From contig NZ_CP012373.2 of the NCBI RefSeq assembly GCF_001305575.3, forward strand, positions 372,001-436,000: DNA of 64,000 bases. Reading direction: 5' to 3'. Shown here in pieces: positions 53,607 to 63,070 of this stretch. The position numbers were made by a program, and so were the translations under genes. The notes under the pieces were generated by a model. That model was not told the DNA's origin. It worked only from the letters and a program-made list of their open reading frames with translations, and did no database searches. The DNA comes from Beggiatoa leptomitoformis. GTDB lineage: Bacteria; Pseudomonadota; Gammaproteobacteria; Beggiatoales; Beggiatoaceae. The first letter of the stretch is position 1. The number at the start of each line of letters is the position of its first letter.

Positions 53607-54194
53607 TTGACGATTATGACAATACAAAACCGCCGTCTTATCACTGATGCTTATGATCCTAAACAGCGAATTGTTGGAGGAATTGTATTATTTCTGCTCA
53701 TGCTGATTATTTATTTCTTCTTAAAAGTAGTCTTAAGTGTTGGGGTAAGTGATATAGAAGGTACTTATCGTTTGCATGCAGCCTTACCTGATGAAGTTGT
53801 AACCGCCAATAATACGGGGCAACCCACCAGTGCAACGGTAACGACCAATTCACGGACATTGCCTACGCATTTTGTTTTTCTGGGCTTAGATGGTAATCCC
53901 ATCACAAAAGAAGACAGCCAACAAGCCGCCCAAGCGACAGAAACCATTTCCGCTGAACTCCCAAAAACAGGCTTTTATTATGTTCAAGCCGCAAGCTTTA
54001 GAGAAGAAGCCCGCGCGCTTGCTTTGGTTAATAAACTGCGGGAAAAAAGTTTAGAGGCAGAAGTTGCTAAAGTGGGCGATTGGTACACTGTGCGATTACT
54101 TCCGCAGGAAAGTCGGCGGGTTGCAGAACAGCAATTGCGTCAATTGCGCGACCGTCCCTTGAGTATCAGAGGGCAAATTAAACAAGTTGAGTAA
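53607..54194 (+). CDS. SPOR-domain membrane protein
   Basis: A 195-residue single-pass protein: cytoplasmic N-terminus, membrane span (IVGGIVLFLLMLIIYFFL, about 23-40), a Thr-rich linker, and a C-terminal SPOR domain (TGFYYVQAASFREEARALAL ... VGDWYTVRLLP) that binds denuded peptidoglycan at the division septum. FtsN and DedD/DamX are examples; the identity among these cannot be decided. It is a single gene, 134 bp before serS. Confidence 0.88.
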   Translation: MTIMTIQNRRLITDAYDPKQRIVGGIVLFLLMLIIYFFLKVVLSVGVSDIEGTYRLHAALPDEVVTANNTGQPTSATVTTNSRTLPTHFVFLGLDGNPITKEDSQQAAQATETISAELPKTGFYYVQAASFREEARALALVNKLREKSLEAEVAKVGDWYTVRLLPQESRRVAEQQLRQLRDRPLSIRGQIKQVE

Positions 54195-54319
54195 CATACT
54201 ACTTCTCAACTGCGCACTTGAGTGTATTAAATACAATAAATTATCCCCTGCTTGTCAACCAGTTATCACCTCTGTTGTCCGCGCAGTGACAATAGACGTG
54301 ATAATTGATCATTTTTTGA

Positions 54320-55606
<1,287 letters not shown>

Positions 55607-55622
55607 TTGTTTATCATCTTAA

Positions 55623-55650
55623 AGGGGTGATTCGCTTCGCCCCTATAGAA
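55623..55650. terminator. Hairpin between convergent serS and msbA
   Basis: AGGGGTGA pairs with TCGCCCCT (one G-T pair) around a short loop, just after the serS stop and just before the msbA stop. T runs are short on both strands, so it is a weak candidate bidirectional terminator. Confidence 0.4.
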
Positions 55651-57382
55651 CGTCTATTTGCTCCTGTACCCGATATAACATCGCATAAGTCCCTTGCAAC
55701 ACTAACAATTGTGCGTGTGTTCCCATTTCAACAATGCGTCCTTTATCCATCACAATAATACGGTCAGCCTGAGCGATGGTGGATAAACGGTGCGCAATAA
55801 TAATGGTGGTACGCCCTCGTTTTAAATAATCTAAAGAATCCTGTACATGGCGTTCTGATTGTGTGTCTAAGGCAGAAGTTGCCTCGTCAAAAATCAATAT
55901 AGGTGCGTCTTTTAGTAAAGCCCGTGCAATTGCCAACCGTTGCCGTTGTCCACCCGATAATTTCACGCCACGTTCACCGATAATTGTTTCTAACCCGTTG
56001 GGCATTTTCTCGATAAATTCCATAGCATGTGCTGCTTTTGCTGCTGCAATGATTTTTTCACGCGGTGTATTTGCCATTGCACCATAAGCAATATTCGCCG
56101 CAACCGTGTCATTAAATAACACGACTTCTTGACTCACCAATGCAATATTTTCTCGCAAGTTAGCTAAAGGCAACTCATTGATATTAAGTCCATCTAATAA
56201 AATTTGTCCCTGTGTAATGGTATAAAAACGCGGGATTAAATTTGCTAATGTTGTTTTTCCACTACCCGATGCACCCACTAAAGCAATTGTTTCCCCAGCA
56301 TTAATTGTTAGTGATAAATCATGCAAAGCGTTTGAGGTATTTTCTTGATAAGTGAAATTTAATTGTTGAAAATCAATCTTACCCACTAAGCGCGGTAAAA
56401 CCTGTGTGCCACTGTCCTGTTCCGATGCTTGGTCTATCAATGTGAAAATACTTTGGGCTGCTGCAAGCCCTTGTTGTAGCTGTTCATTAACCTTAGTAAG
56501 ATGTTTAATCGGTGTAAACATCATGCCCATTGCGGTAAATAAAGAGACAAAACCACCAACGGTAATCGCCGCAGATTGTGCTTCTTGTGCCGCAATATAG
56601 ATAATAAGTGCTAAGACAATGGCGGTGAGCATTTGCACAATAGCAATGCTGATGGCGGAAATCGTTTGTGATTTTACGGTTGCATTTAAGACTGCTGTAC
56701 AAGCAAGACTAAAACGATTTTTTTCATAGGGTTGCCCACCAAAAATTTTAACTAATTTATGTCCGCTGATAGTTTCTTCTAAAATGCGCGTCATATTGCC
56801 CATTGCATCCTGTGTCAGAATATTCATACCACGCAGGCGTTTACTCACAATTCGCATGGTTACAACAACAACGGGCGCGACTAAAAAAACAATCAAGGTT
56901 AATTTCCAATTTAAATAAAACATCCACGCCAATAAACCTAACACGGTTAAACTGTCACGAATAATAACCACTAATGATTCTGTTGAGGCGGCCATAACAC
57001 GGCTTACATCATAAGTGACTTTAGACAGTAAAATCCCCGCAGAAATATTGTCAAATGCAGTGGTTGGTAAAGATAAAATTTTCTCAAACATGGCTTGTCG
57101 TAAGTCTGTAACAACCTGCGTAGCAACTTTAGCTAAACAAGTTGTACTAATAATCATCGCTATGCCCTTAATGAGCATGACAAGTAACAATAAAAGCGGG
57201 ATGATTTTTATAATATCAGGATTTTGTTGTACAAAACCTTCATCTAACAAAGGCTGTAATAGTGCAGGTAAAGCAGGCTCGGTTAATGCCATCACAACCA
57301 TGCTCACAATGGCAATGGCGAATAAACGACTATGTGGTTTTACATAACGTAACAAGCGTAAATATAAAGTTGAGCTATTCAT
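55643..57382 (-). CDS. msbA: Lipid A export ABC transporter MsbA
   Basis: A 579-residue half-transporter: six membrane spans (about 20-305), then the ABC domain with Walker A GASGSGKTT, signature LSGGQRQRLAIA, Walker B ILIFDEATSALD and the H-loop IIAHRLST. It works as a homodimer that flips core-lipid A across the inner membrane. The MsbA-type N-terminus and length support the name; related lipid or drug exporters are possible. lpxK, its usual neighbour, is not adjacent. Confidence 0.9.
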   Translation of the reverse strand: MNSSTLYLRLLRYVKPHSRLFAIAIVSMVVMALTEPALPALLQPLLDEGFVQQNPDIIKIIPLLLLLVMLIKGIAMIISTTCLAKVATQVVTDLRQAMFEKILSLPTTAFDNISAGILLSKVTYDVSRVMAASTESLVVIIRDSLTVLGLLAWMFYLNWKLTLIVFLVAPVVVVTMRIVSKRLRGMNILTQDAMGNMTRILEETISGHKLVKIFGGQPYEKNRFSLACTAVLNATVKSQTISAISIAIVQMLTAIVLALIIYIAAQEAQSAAITVGGFVSLFTAMGMMFTPIKHLTKVNEQLQQGLAAAQSIFTLIDQASEQDSGTQVLPRLVGKIDFQQLNFTYQENTSNALHDLSLTINAGETIALVGASGSGKTTLANLIPRFYTITQGQILLDGLNINELPLANLRENIALVSQEVVLFNDTVAANIAYGAMANTPREKIIAAAKAAHAMEFIEKMPNGLETIIGERGVKLSGGQRQRLAIARALLKDAPILIFDEATSALDTQSERHVQDSLDYLKRGRTTIIIAHRLSTIAQADRIIVMDKGRIVEMGTHAQLLVLQGTYAMLYRVQEQIDVL

Positions 57383-57424
57383 CTGGTAAATTCGGGTTAA
57401 TGGTTCTATACTATTCTATCACTT

Positions 57425-57773
57425 GGGGGCGACTTGGTTTCGACGTGGGTTACAAAACCTAAGGGGCATGTCGAGGGGCAGATACCTCGTAAATACTCTG
57501 CAAACTTTCTAGTTGCGAACGAAGACAACTACGCTTTAGCTGCTTAGGCAGCTAAACTGTCACCCGAATGAGCCTGCGCGTTTGGAATGACAGTCACTTT
57601 AGTAGGATCGTGAATTCATGCGTCTAGGGTGGATTCATTAAACTTTACTTGGACTCACCTTTAAACTTTCCTGCCCGTCGGAGAGTTGAAGGTTAAATTG
57701 AAGACTGGCTAAACATGTAGGCCCAAGGGCGGAGGATTTACGGACGCGAGTTCGATTCTCGCCGCCTCCACCA
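57425..57773 (+). ncRNA. ssrA: tmRNA (SsrA)
   Basis: A 349-nt one-piece tmRNA. The tRNA-like ends pair (5' GGGGGCG with CGCCTCC, one G-T pair) and the 3' end encodes CCA; the T-arm GCGAG-TTCGATT-CTCGC and the 5' TGGTTTCGACG block are conserved. The resume codon GCG at 57515 starts a tag reading ANEDNYALAA to TAG (57545-57547). A -10-like TATACT lies at 57407-57412, 12 bp upstream. It rescues stalled ribosomes and tags the product for ClpXP. Confidence 0.97.
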
Positions 57774-57780
57774 AGTTTCT

Positions 57781-57811
57781 AACCCCAATCGGTTTCGGTT
57801 GGGGTTTTTTA
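57781..57811 (+). terminator. Rho-independent terminator of tmRNA
   Basis: An 8-bp perfect stem AACCCCAA/TTGGGGTT runs into a T6 run (57805-57810), seven bases after the CCA end. Confidence 0.9.
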
Positions 57812-57902
57812 TTGCCCATCGTTTAAGAATAGGGTATATAGCAACAGTACTATAAAAAGATTAAATAGAATATGAGTAAAAAGAGCGCATCAATAGAACA
57901 AT

Positions 57903-58049
57903 TTGCTCGTTACCAAGCTCTGCTTGGTAATGCCCGCCTTGCAAGCTCCGCTTGCCGAGTACAAGCGGACTTAAGCGGGGGGCGTTCAAGTATCAGCCAA
58001 GCAGAGCTTGGCGAATAGGCATTACTAAGTGAAACTTGGTAACGAGCAA
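57903..58049. repeat. Palindromic repeat element (MITE-like), 147 bp
   Basis: The ends are 32-bp inverted repeats (57903-57934 and 58018-58049) with 27 of 32 bases matching; both start TTGCTCGTTACCAAG. Internal smaller palindromes occur (CAAGCTCCGCTTG; CCAAGCAGAGCTTGG). There is no coding capacity and no obvious target duplication. Confidence 0.75.
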
Positions 58050-58310
58050 TACTTTTTTACGGAAATCTGTTGAATAGGTCATTTCTTATTCTCTTTTTAA
58101 AATACGGTTACTATATCAAGTGACCGGTGTTATACACCGCTTTTGTCTGCTTGTCTGAGTCATCGGCAACGTGGATTTAAAAATAAAGAAATTTTCTACC
58201 TAAAAATGATTAGACTTCTTGCAAAAGTATGTTAAGAAAGATAAACAATGGATAATACCGCCAAATGGTGGTGGTATCCGTGCTACTTTCGCAAGAGGTT
58301 TATATTCTCC

Positions 58311-58886
58311 ATGTCCCCTACCTGTATCCTTCTCGCCGCTGGTAATAGCCAACGCTTTGGCAGCCCTAAATTATTGCATCCTGTTGCACAGCAAACACCG
58401 TTAATTCTTATGACAGCACGATTGTTACAATCCGTTGTTAAACAATTAATCATTGTAGTCCGCCCTGAAGATATTGCTTTACAAACCGTAGTAAGCGCGG
58501 CGGGTTATCACTGTTTACCCTGTTCTGAGGCGCGATTAGGGATGGGACATAGTTTAGCGTGTGGGGTGCGGGCAAGTGCAGGAGCTGAGGCGTGGTTGGT
58601 TGCGTTGGCGGATATGCCGTTTATTCAGGTGCAAACCTTACAACAACTAACAGCAGGATTAGCGCAAGGTGCAGCATTGATTGCGCCGTTTTATCAGGGA
58701 AAACGTGGGCATCCTGTGGGGTTTGCACGGCAATTTTATCCGCAATTATGCCAGTTGACGGGAGATAATGGGGCGCGAACCATTATTGAAGCGCATCATG
58801 CGGCATTGGTGCGGGTGGTTTGTGACGATGCGGGAATTTTACAAGATATTGATACGCCCGCCGATTTACCGACCGCGCAGAAATAA
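58311..58886 (+). CDS. MobA-like nucleotidyltransferase (MocA-type)
   Basis: A 191-residue NTP transferase starting MSPTCILLAAGNSQRFGSPK, the LAAGxSxRfGxxK nucleotide-binding signature; DMPFIQVQTLQQL carries the metal-binding Asp, and GHPVGFARQFYPQLCQLTGD matches MocA/CoxI-associated molybdenum cofactor cytidylyltransferases. It probably adds CMP to molybdopterin for hydroxylase-type enzymes. The ATG at 58311 is chosen because the extra upstream residues do not belong to the fold. Its 3' end overlaps the convergent mutL by 21 bp. Confidence 0.8.
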   Translation: MSPTCILLAAGNSQRFGSPKLLHPVAQQTPLILMTARLLQSVVKQLIIVVRPEDIALQTVVSAAGYHCLPCSEARLGMGHSLACGVRASAGAEAWLVALADMPFIQVQTLQQLTAGLAQGAALIAPFYQGKRGHPVGFARQFYPQLCQLTGDNGARTIIEAHHAALVRVVCDDAGILQDIDTPADLPTAQK

Positions 58887-60665
58887 GCTATCTAATTCTT
58901 TTAAACTCAATTGTATCCATGTAGGTCTGCCATGATTACACTGGTTACTGCGTTCAGTGGCTTCCATATCGCGTAATAAGGCATTCATTTCACTTAAACT
59001 CAGTTGGCGATTGGCGCGCACAGCATTATGACATGCCATCGTGGCAAAAATTTCGTTGATATGGGTTTCTAAAATCGCGCTACTGCCAAAACGGATTAAA
59101 TCGCCTAAAACTTGTTGTATAAGCAGGGGAATATCGGCATGAATAAGAAGTTGTGGAACTTGGCGGACTAAGAGACTTTCGCGCCCTGAACGGGTGATTT
59201 CAAAACCTAAGCGGGTGAACGTCTCGATAAAAGTTTCTGCTTGGTCGGCTTCCGTCTCGCTCACGCTAACCATAACGGGCATCAGTAAATATTGTGCGGT
59301 TAAGCGATGCGTTTCCCATGCAGTTTTCATGCGTTCATAGGTAATGCGCTCGTGTGCGGCGTGCATATCAACCAGAATTAAACCTTGTGCATTTTCGGCA
59401 ATAATAAAAATACCATGTAGTTGAGTGCGGGCGTAACCTAACGGGGGAATGGGTTGTTCAGTTGTTGGAATGGCTTGGCTTAGCGCATGGTAAAGCTGTT
59501 GATTTTCTTGCACTGCAAGCGGTGTGGACATTAATAAAGCGGGTTGGTAAGAAGGATAAGGGCTTGTTGTGGGCGACACTTTGGGGGCGGATATAAGCGG
59601 TTTATCGATGTTATCTGCAATATTAACTGTAGCTTGTGGGCGAGTTTGTTCTAAGGTTTGTTGCAAACTGCTCACAAGCAGGTGATGTACCCAACCACTT
59701 TGTACGAAACGAACTTCGTGTTTAGTGGGATGAACGTTTACGTCGACTTCGCTGGGGTCTATGTCTAAATAAAGAACATAGCAAGGATGACGACCGCCAT
59801 AAAGTACGTCGCTGTAGGCTTGGCGCACGGCATGGTTGACCAATTTATCACGTACAATGCGACCGTTGACGAAAAAATATTGTTGGTCAGCTTGTCCACG
59901 TGCATGGCTTGGTGGGCTTATCCAGCCTGACAAACGCATTGCACTGTTTTCATTACTAACCGTTAGGGCCGTTTGCATAAATTCTGTACCGCATAAGCTA
60001 CCAATACGGAGTAAACGACTGGTTTCATCATCCGTTTTTTTTAGGCTTACGGTTGTTTTACCCTGATGTCGTAGGTTAAAGCTGACATTAAAACGGCTTA
60101 AAGCAAGGCGTTTGACGATTTCTTGAATGTGTCCGAATTCCGTTTTTTCTGCACGGAGAAATTTGCGCCGTGCAGGCGTGTTATAAAATAATTCGCGTAC
60201 TTCTACGGTTGTGCCTATAGGATGGGCAACAGGTTCAATAATTACCTCATCACTTAAGGTATTGAGCAGTAAGCTATAGCCGTTTTCTGCGTTGTAAAAA
60301 TGGGAGTGAATGACAAAATGCGACACAGAGGCAATACTAGCCAGTGCTTCGCCGCGAAAACCTAAACTATGTAGTTTTTCTAAATCGGTTAATTCTTTAA
60401 TTTTATTGGTAGCGTGTCGACTAACCGCTAGCGGTAATTCTGCTTCACGGATGCCACAACCATTGTCTCGAATCCGAATAAGTCCTATTCCACCTTTTTC
60501 AATATCAATTTCAATCTGGTCTGCGCCTGCATCTAAACTATTTTCTAATAATTCTTTCACCACCGAGGCAGGACGTTCAATGACCTCACCCGCAGCGATT
60601 TGGTTGGCGACTTGTAAAGGCAATAAACAAATAGGAGGAATATCAGATAAATTAGGTGTATTCAT
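58866..60665 (-). CDS. mutL: DNA mismatch repair protein MutL
   Basis: A 599-residue GHKL ATPase: VIERPASVVKELLENSLDAG, DNGCGI and GFRGEALASI are present in the N-terminal domain. After a linker the C-terminal dimerisation domain carries DMHAAHERITYE, which fits the endonuclease motif DQHA(x2)E(x4)E with Met for Gln. It therefore probably nicks DNA itself, unlike E. coli MutL. The 3' end overlaps the convergent nucleotidyltransferase gene by 21 bp. Confidence 0.96.
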   Translation of the reverse strand: MNTPNLSDIPPICLLPLQVANQIAAGEVIERPASVVKELLENSLDAGADQIEIDIEKGGIGLIRIRDNGCGIREAELPLAVSRHATNKIKELTDLEKLHSLGFRGEALASIASVSHFVIHSHFYNAENGYSLLLNTLSDEVIIEPVAHPIGTTVEVRELFYNTPARRKFLRAEKTEFGHIQEIVKRLALSRFNVSFNLRHQGKTTVSLKKTDDETSRLLRIGSLCGTEFMQTALTVSNENSAMRLSGWISPPSHARGQADQQYFFVNGRIVRDKLVNHAVRQAYSDVLYGGRHPCYVLYLDIDPSEVDVNVHPTKHEVRFVQSGWVHHLLVSSLQQTLEQTRPQATVNIADNIDKPLISAPKVSPTTSPYPSYQPALLMSTPLAVQENQQLYHALSQAIPTTEQPIPPLGYARTQLHGIFIIAENAQGLILVDMHAAHERITYERMKTAWETHRLTAQYLLMPVMVSVSETEADQAETFIETFTRLGFEITRSGRESLLVRQVPQLLIHADIPLLIQQVLGDLIRFGSSAILETHINEIFATMACHNAVRANRQLSLSEMNALLRDMEATERSNQCNHGRPTWIQLSLKELDSLFLRGR

Positions 60666-60822
60666 AGCAGTTGTACAAAATTTGATAAGTGGATGATAAC
60701 TGTTTTTTTAGATGAACTCGTTTATCCTTTCTGAATAAGCACTCTCCATTAGCGTTTAGTGGCATGGTTAAAGTACAGTATAATGTCACACTTAAAACTA
60801 CACATGTTTTTAGGAACAGGCT

Positions 60823-61305
60823 ATGTATTCAAGAACATTAGAAATTTGGGTTGGTATATTCGTTACACTAGGATTTCTCGCCTTATTATTATTGACTGTA
60901 AAAGTGAGTAATTTAGGCGCGTTGTACAGTGATGCGGGATATTTGGTGACGGCAAAGTTTCAAAATATTGGCGGTTTAAAAGTCAAAGCCCCTGTTAAAA
61001 TCAGCGGTGTGACGATTGGGCGCGTTACAGATATTCAGTTTGATAATAACACTTATAAAGCAGTTGCAACCCTGCGCCTAGAACCAAAGTTCGATAAATT
61101 GCCTGCGGATACTTCGGCGAGTATTTTCACTTCAGGCTTATTAGGGGAGCAGTATATCGGGCTAGAACCCGGTGGCGATACCGTGTTTTTAACAGATAAA
61201 AGCGAAATTTATCTAACACAATCGGCAATGGTGCTAGAACAATTAATCGGACAATTCTTATACCGCAGTGCTGCTAGTGGCGTTGATGGAAATGAGAAAA
61301 AATAA
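60823..61305 (+). CDS. mlaD: MlaD, MCE-domain subunit of the Mla phospholipid transport system
   Basis: A 160-residue protein: N-terminal membrane span (LEIWVGIFVTLGFLALLLLTV), then an MCE domain (LVTAKFQNIGGLKVKAPVKI, SGVTIGRVTDIQF, SGLLGEQYIGLEPGGD). MlaD forms the hexameric periplasmic ring of the MlaFEDB phospholipid transporter, keeping outer-membrane lipid asymmetry. mlaF, mlaE, mlaC and mlaB are not adjacent, which is unusual; the rest may be elsewhere. Confidence 0.9.
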   Translation: MYSRTLEIWVGIFVTLGFLALLLLTVKVSNLGALYSDAGYLVTAKFQNIGGLKVKAPVKISGVTIGRVTDIQFDNNTYKAVATLRLEPKFDKLPADTSASIFTSGLLGEQYIGLEPGGDTVFLTDKSEIYLTQSAMVLEQLIGQFLYRSAASGVDGNEKK

Positions 61306-61352
61306 GATGTTACAGTGTTAGTAACACAATTATTAAAATTAATCATGGTTAT

Positions 61353-62513
61353 ATGCGTATTGCTCATATAGAAAGTAGTCTGCACTGGGGTGGACAAGAG
61401 CTCCGTATTATTGAGCAAATGCTCTGGTTACGTCTGCAAGGGCATACCGTTTGGCTGATTGCACATAGCCATTCGGCCATTTTACGCGAGGCTCGACGAG
61501 CAGGATTAGCCTGTTTTCCCTTAGATATTCATAATGCGTTTAGCTTGCCTATTTTGTGGCGATTGTATTGGTTTTTACGTAATCATCAAATTGATATTAT
61601 TGATACACACAGTCAAAAAGACAGTTATCAAGTATGTTGGATAAAATGGCTCACAGGTATCACCGTTGTGCGCTCGCGCCACATTACGAATCAATTACGG
61701 AATAGTTTCGCGCATTATCTGGTGTGGCGATATGGTAATGATCGCGTCGTTGTAACAGCGCAAACGATTAAAGCGCAATTGATTTCTCTAGGCTTAAAAT
61801 CGGCTCAAGCGATTGATGTTGCTGTTGCAGGGGTTGATGAGAAACGCTTTCATCCCTGTTTACGCGAAAAAAATCAAGCCTTACGTGCCATGTTGGGTAT
61901 TCCTGCTGACCACTGGGTGATTGCAAATATCGGCATGATTCGTGAGGATAAAGGACAACTGATTTTTGTCCATGCCTGTAATGAAATCGCAAACCACTTT
62001 AATAATGTTACCTTTTTACAAATTGGTGAGGCGACTAACAGCTCACAAACTTATAAACAACAAGTATTAGCAACGGTTGCCAATCTGCCCAATAAACAGC
62101 ACATACATTTTTTAGGTTATCGGGTAAATATTGAAGATTATTTAAGTATTTGTGACATAGTTGTTATTGCTTCCATTGCAACAGAAGCCCAAACGCGGCT
62201 AGTCTCGCAAGCCTTTTTAACGAAAACGGCAGTTGTTGCAACATTAACAGGCGGATTAGTTGAAATGATTGAACCTGAAAAAACAGGGTTGCTTTGCCCT
62301 GCTAATTCCGCTACTGCACTGGCAGAGAGTACCATGCGCTTATTGCGGGATGCAGAATTGCGCGAGTATATTTGTGCAAATGCCTATCAACAAGCTCATC
62401 AATATTGGACGTTTACACAGATGATGAATGGCATGTTAGCAAGTTATCAACACGCCTTTGTTGCCAACAAAAAATTACAGCTTGCCCAAGCAATTAACTA
62501 TGCAACCAGTTAG
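61353..62513 (+). CDS. Glycosyltransferase family 4 protein
   Basis: A 386-residue GT-B fold glycosyltransferase. The N-terminal half begins MRIAHIESSLHWGGQELRII with the usual glycine-rich acceptor loop, and the C-terminal half has VIANIGMIREDKGQ (donor-binding strand) and MIEPEKTGLLCPA. The EX7E motif is replaced by EAQTRLVSQAF-like sequence, so the donor is unclear. It lies 47 bp after mlaD and may be an LPS-related enzyme. No other sugar gene is close. Confidence 0.85.
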   Translation: MRIAHIESSLHWGGQELRIIEQMLWLRLQGHTVWLIAHSHSAILREARRAGLACFPLDIHNAFSLPILWRLYWFLRNHQIDIIDTHSQKDSYQVCWIKWLTGITVVRSRHITNQLRNSFAHYLVWRYGNDRVVVTAQTIKAQLISLGLKSAQAIDVAVAGVDEKRFHPCLREKNQALRAMLGIPADHWVIANIGMIREDKGQLIFVHACNEIANHFNNVTFLQIGEATNSSQTYKQQVLATVANLPNKQHIHFLGYRVNIEDYLSICDIVVIASIATEAQTRLVSQAFLTKTAVVATLTGGLVEMIEPEKTGLLCPANSATALAESTMRLLRDAELREYICANAYQQAHQYWTFTQMMNGMLASYQHAFVANKKLQLAQAINYATS

Positions 62514-62658
62514 GCTGTTGGGAAGTTTGAATCGTGTAAGGTGGGGCATTGCCCCACTAGCCTTAATTTAAAGATAAATACCAACAAAAACGCAAAACCC
62601 ACGCATTTACTAAATCCAATCGTATATCACAGTTGTTGTGTGAATTGTGGTTCAGACA

Positions 62659-62958
62659 CTACGATACATTCCCATTATAAACGCAGAGCAAATAAGCGGC
62701 AGCACCTGCTGAACCTAGCGTTGTATCACTCACATGATGCCCTGCACTATCAAATACTTGTCCTTGTGTATCCACGCAACCAATAACATGATTATGTGCA
62801 TCATAAACATTGCCATCTGTGCCTGCGTGTCCCAGTAAATCATTATGGGTATTGGTCACATTACCATTATGAATATCAGCAACATGAGTCGTGTTACCAT
62901 CGTGATGAGAATAAATCCAGCCGTCTTGGTCAATGGTTGTATAGGGGTCGCTATTCAT
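62659..62958 (-). CDS. Small 4-fold beta-flower-like repeat protein
   Basis: A 99-residue protein starting MNSDPYTTIDQDGWIYSHHD. It is built of short repeats of the type DGNVYDAHNHVIG / TQGQVFDSAGHHV, each a Gly-rich beta hairpin, which resembles the 4-fold beta flower family. A strong ribosome site (GGGAGG) 6 bp upstream of the ATG at 62958 decides this start over the longer frame to 63018. His and Asn are abundant. No signal peptide is seen. Function is unknown. It is divergent from the coiled-coil gene at 63071. Confidence 0.7.
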   Translation of the reverse strand: MNSDPYTTIDQDGWIYSHHDGNTTHVADIHNGNVTNTHNDLLGHAGTDGNVYDAHNHVIGCVDTQGQVFDSAGHHVSDTTLGSAGAAAYLLCVYNGNVS

Positions 62959-63070
62959 CGTAAACCTCCCAAAATAATTAAATGATAAAACCAGATAGTA
63001 AATGACTTGATTCAGCAAGTTTTACAATTATGATATGTAGCTACTACGCTCAATAACAAGGGGTTTTATA

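Larger units (their letters stand above)
57774..58310. other. Intergenic region with terminator and a palindromic repeat
   Basis: After the tmRNA terminator, this stretch holds the repeat at 57903-58049 and a small hairpin CGGTGT-TAT-ACACCG followed by CTTTT (58125-58144). No conserved coding frame is seen; an in-frame extension of the next gene to 58248 is not supported. Confidence 0.55.

Noticed and set aside
58248-58310. N-terminal extension of the MobA-like protein from the ATG at 58248
   Set aside because: The extra 21 residues (Trp/Tyr/Arg-rich) precede the conserved fold start and are not part of the family; ATG at 58311 fits.
62959-63018. Longer start of the beta-flower-like protein
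   Set aside because: The extra residues look like a translated leader; GGGAGG just upstream of the ATG at 62958 marks the real start.
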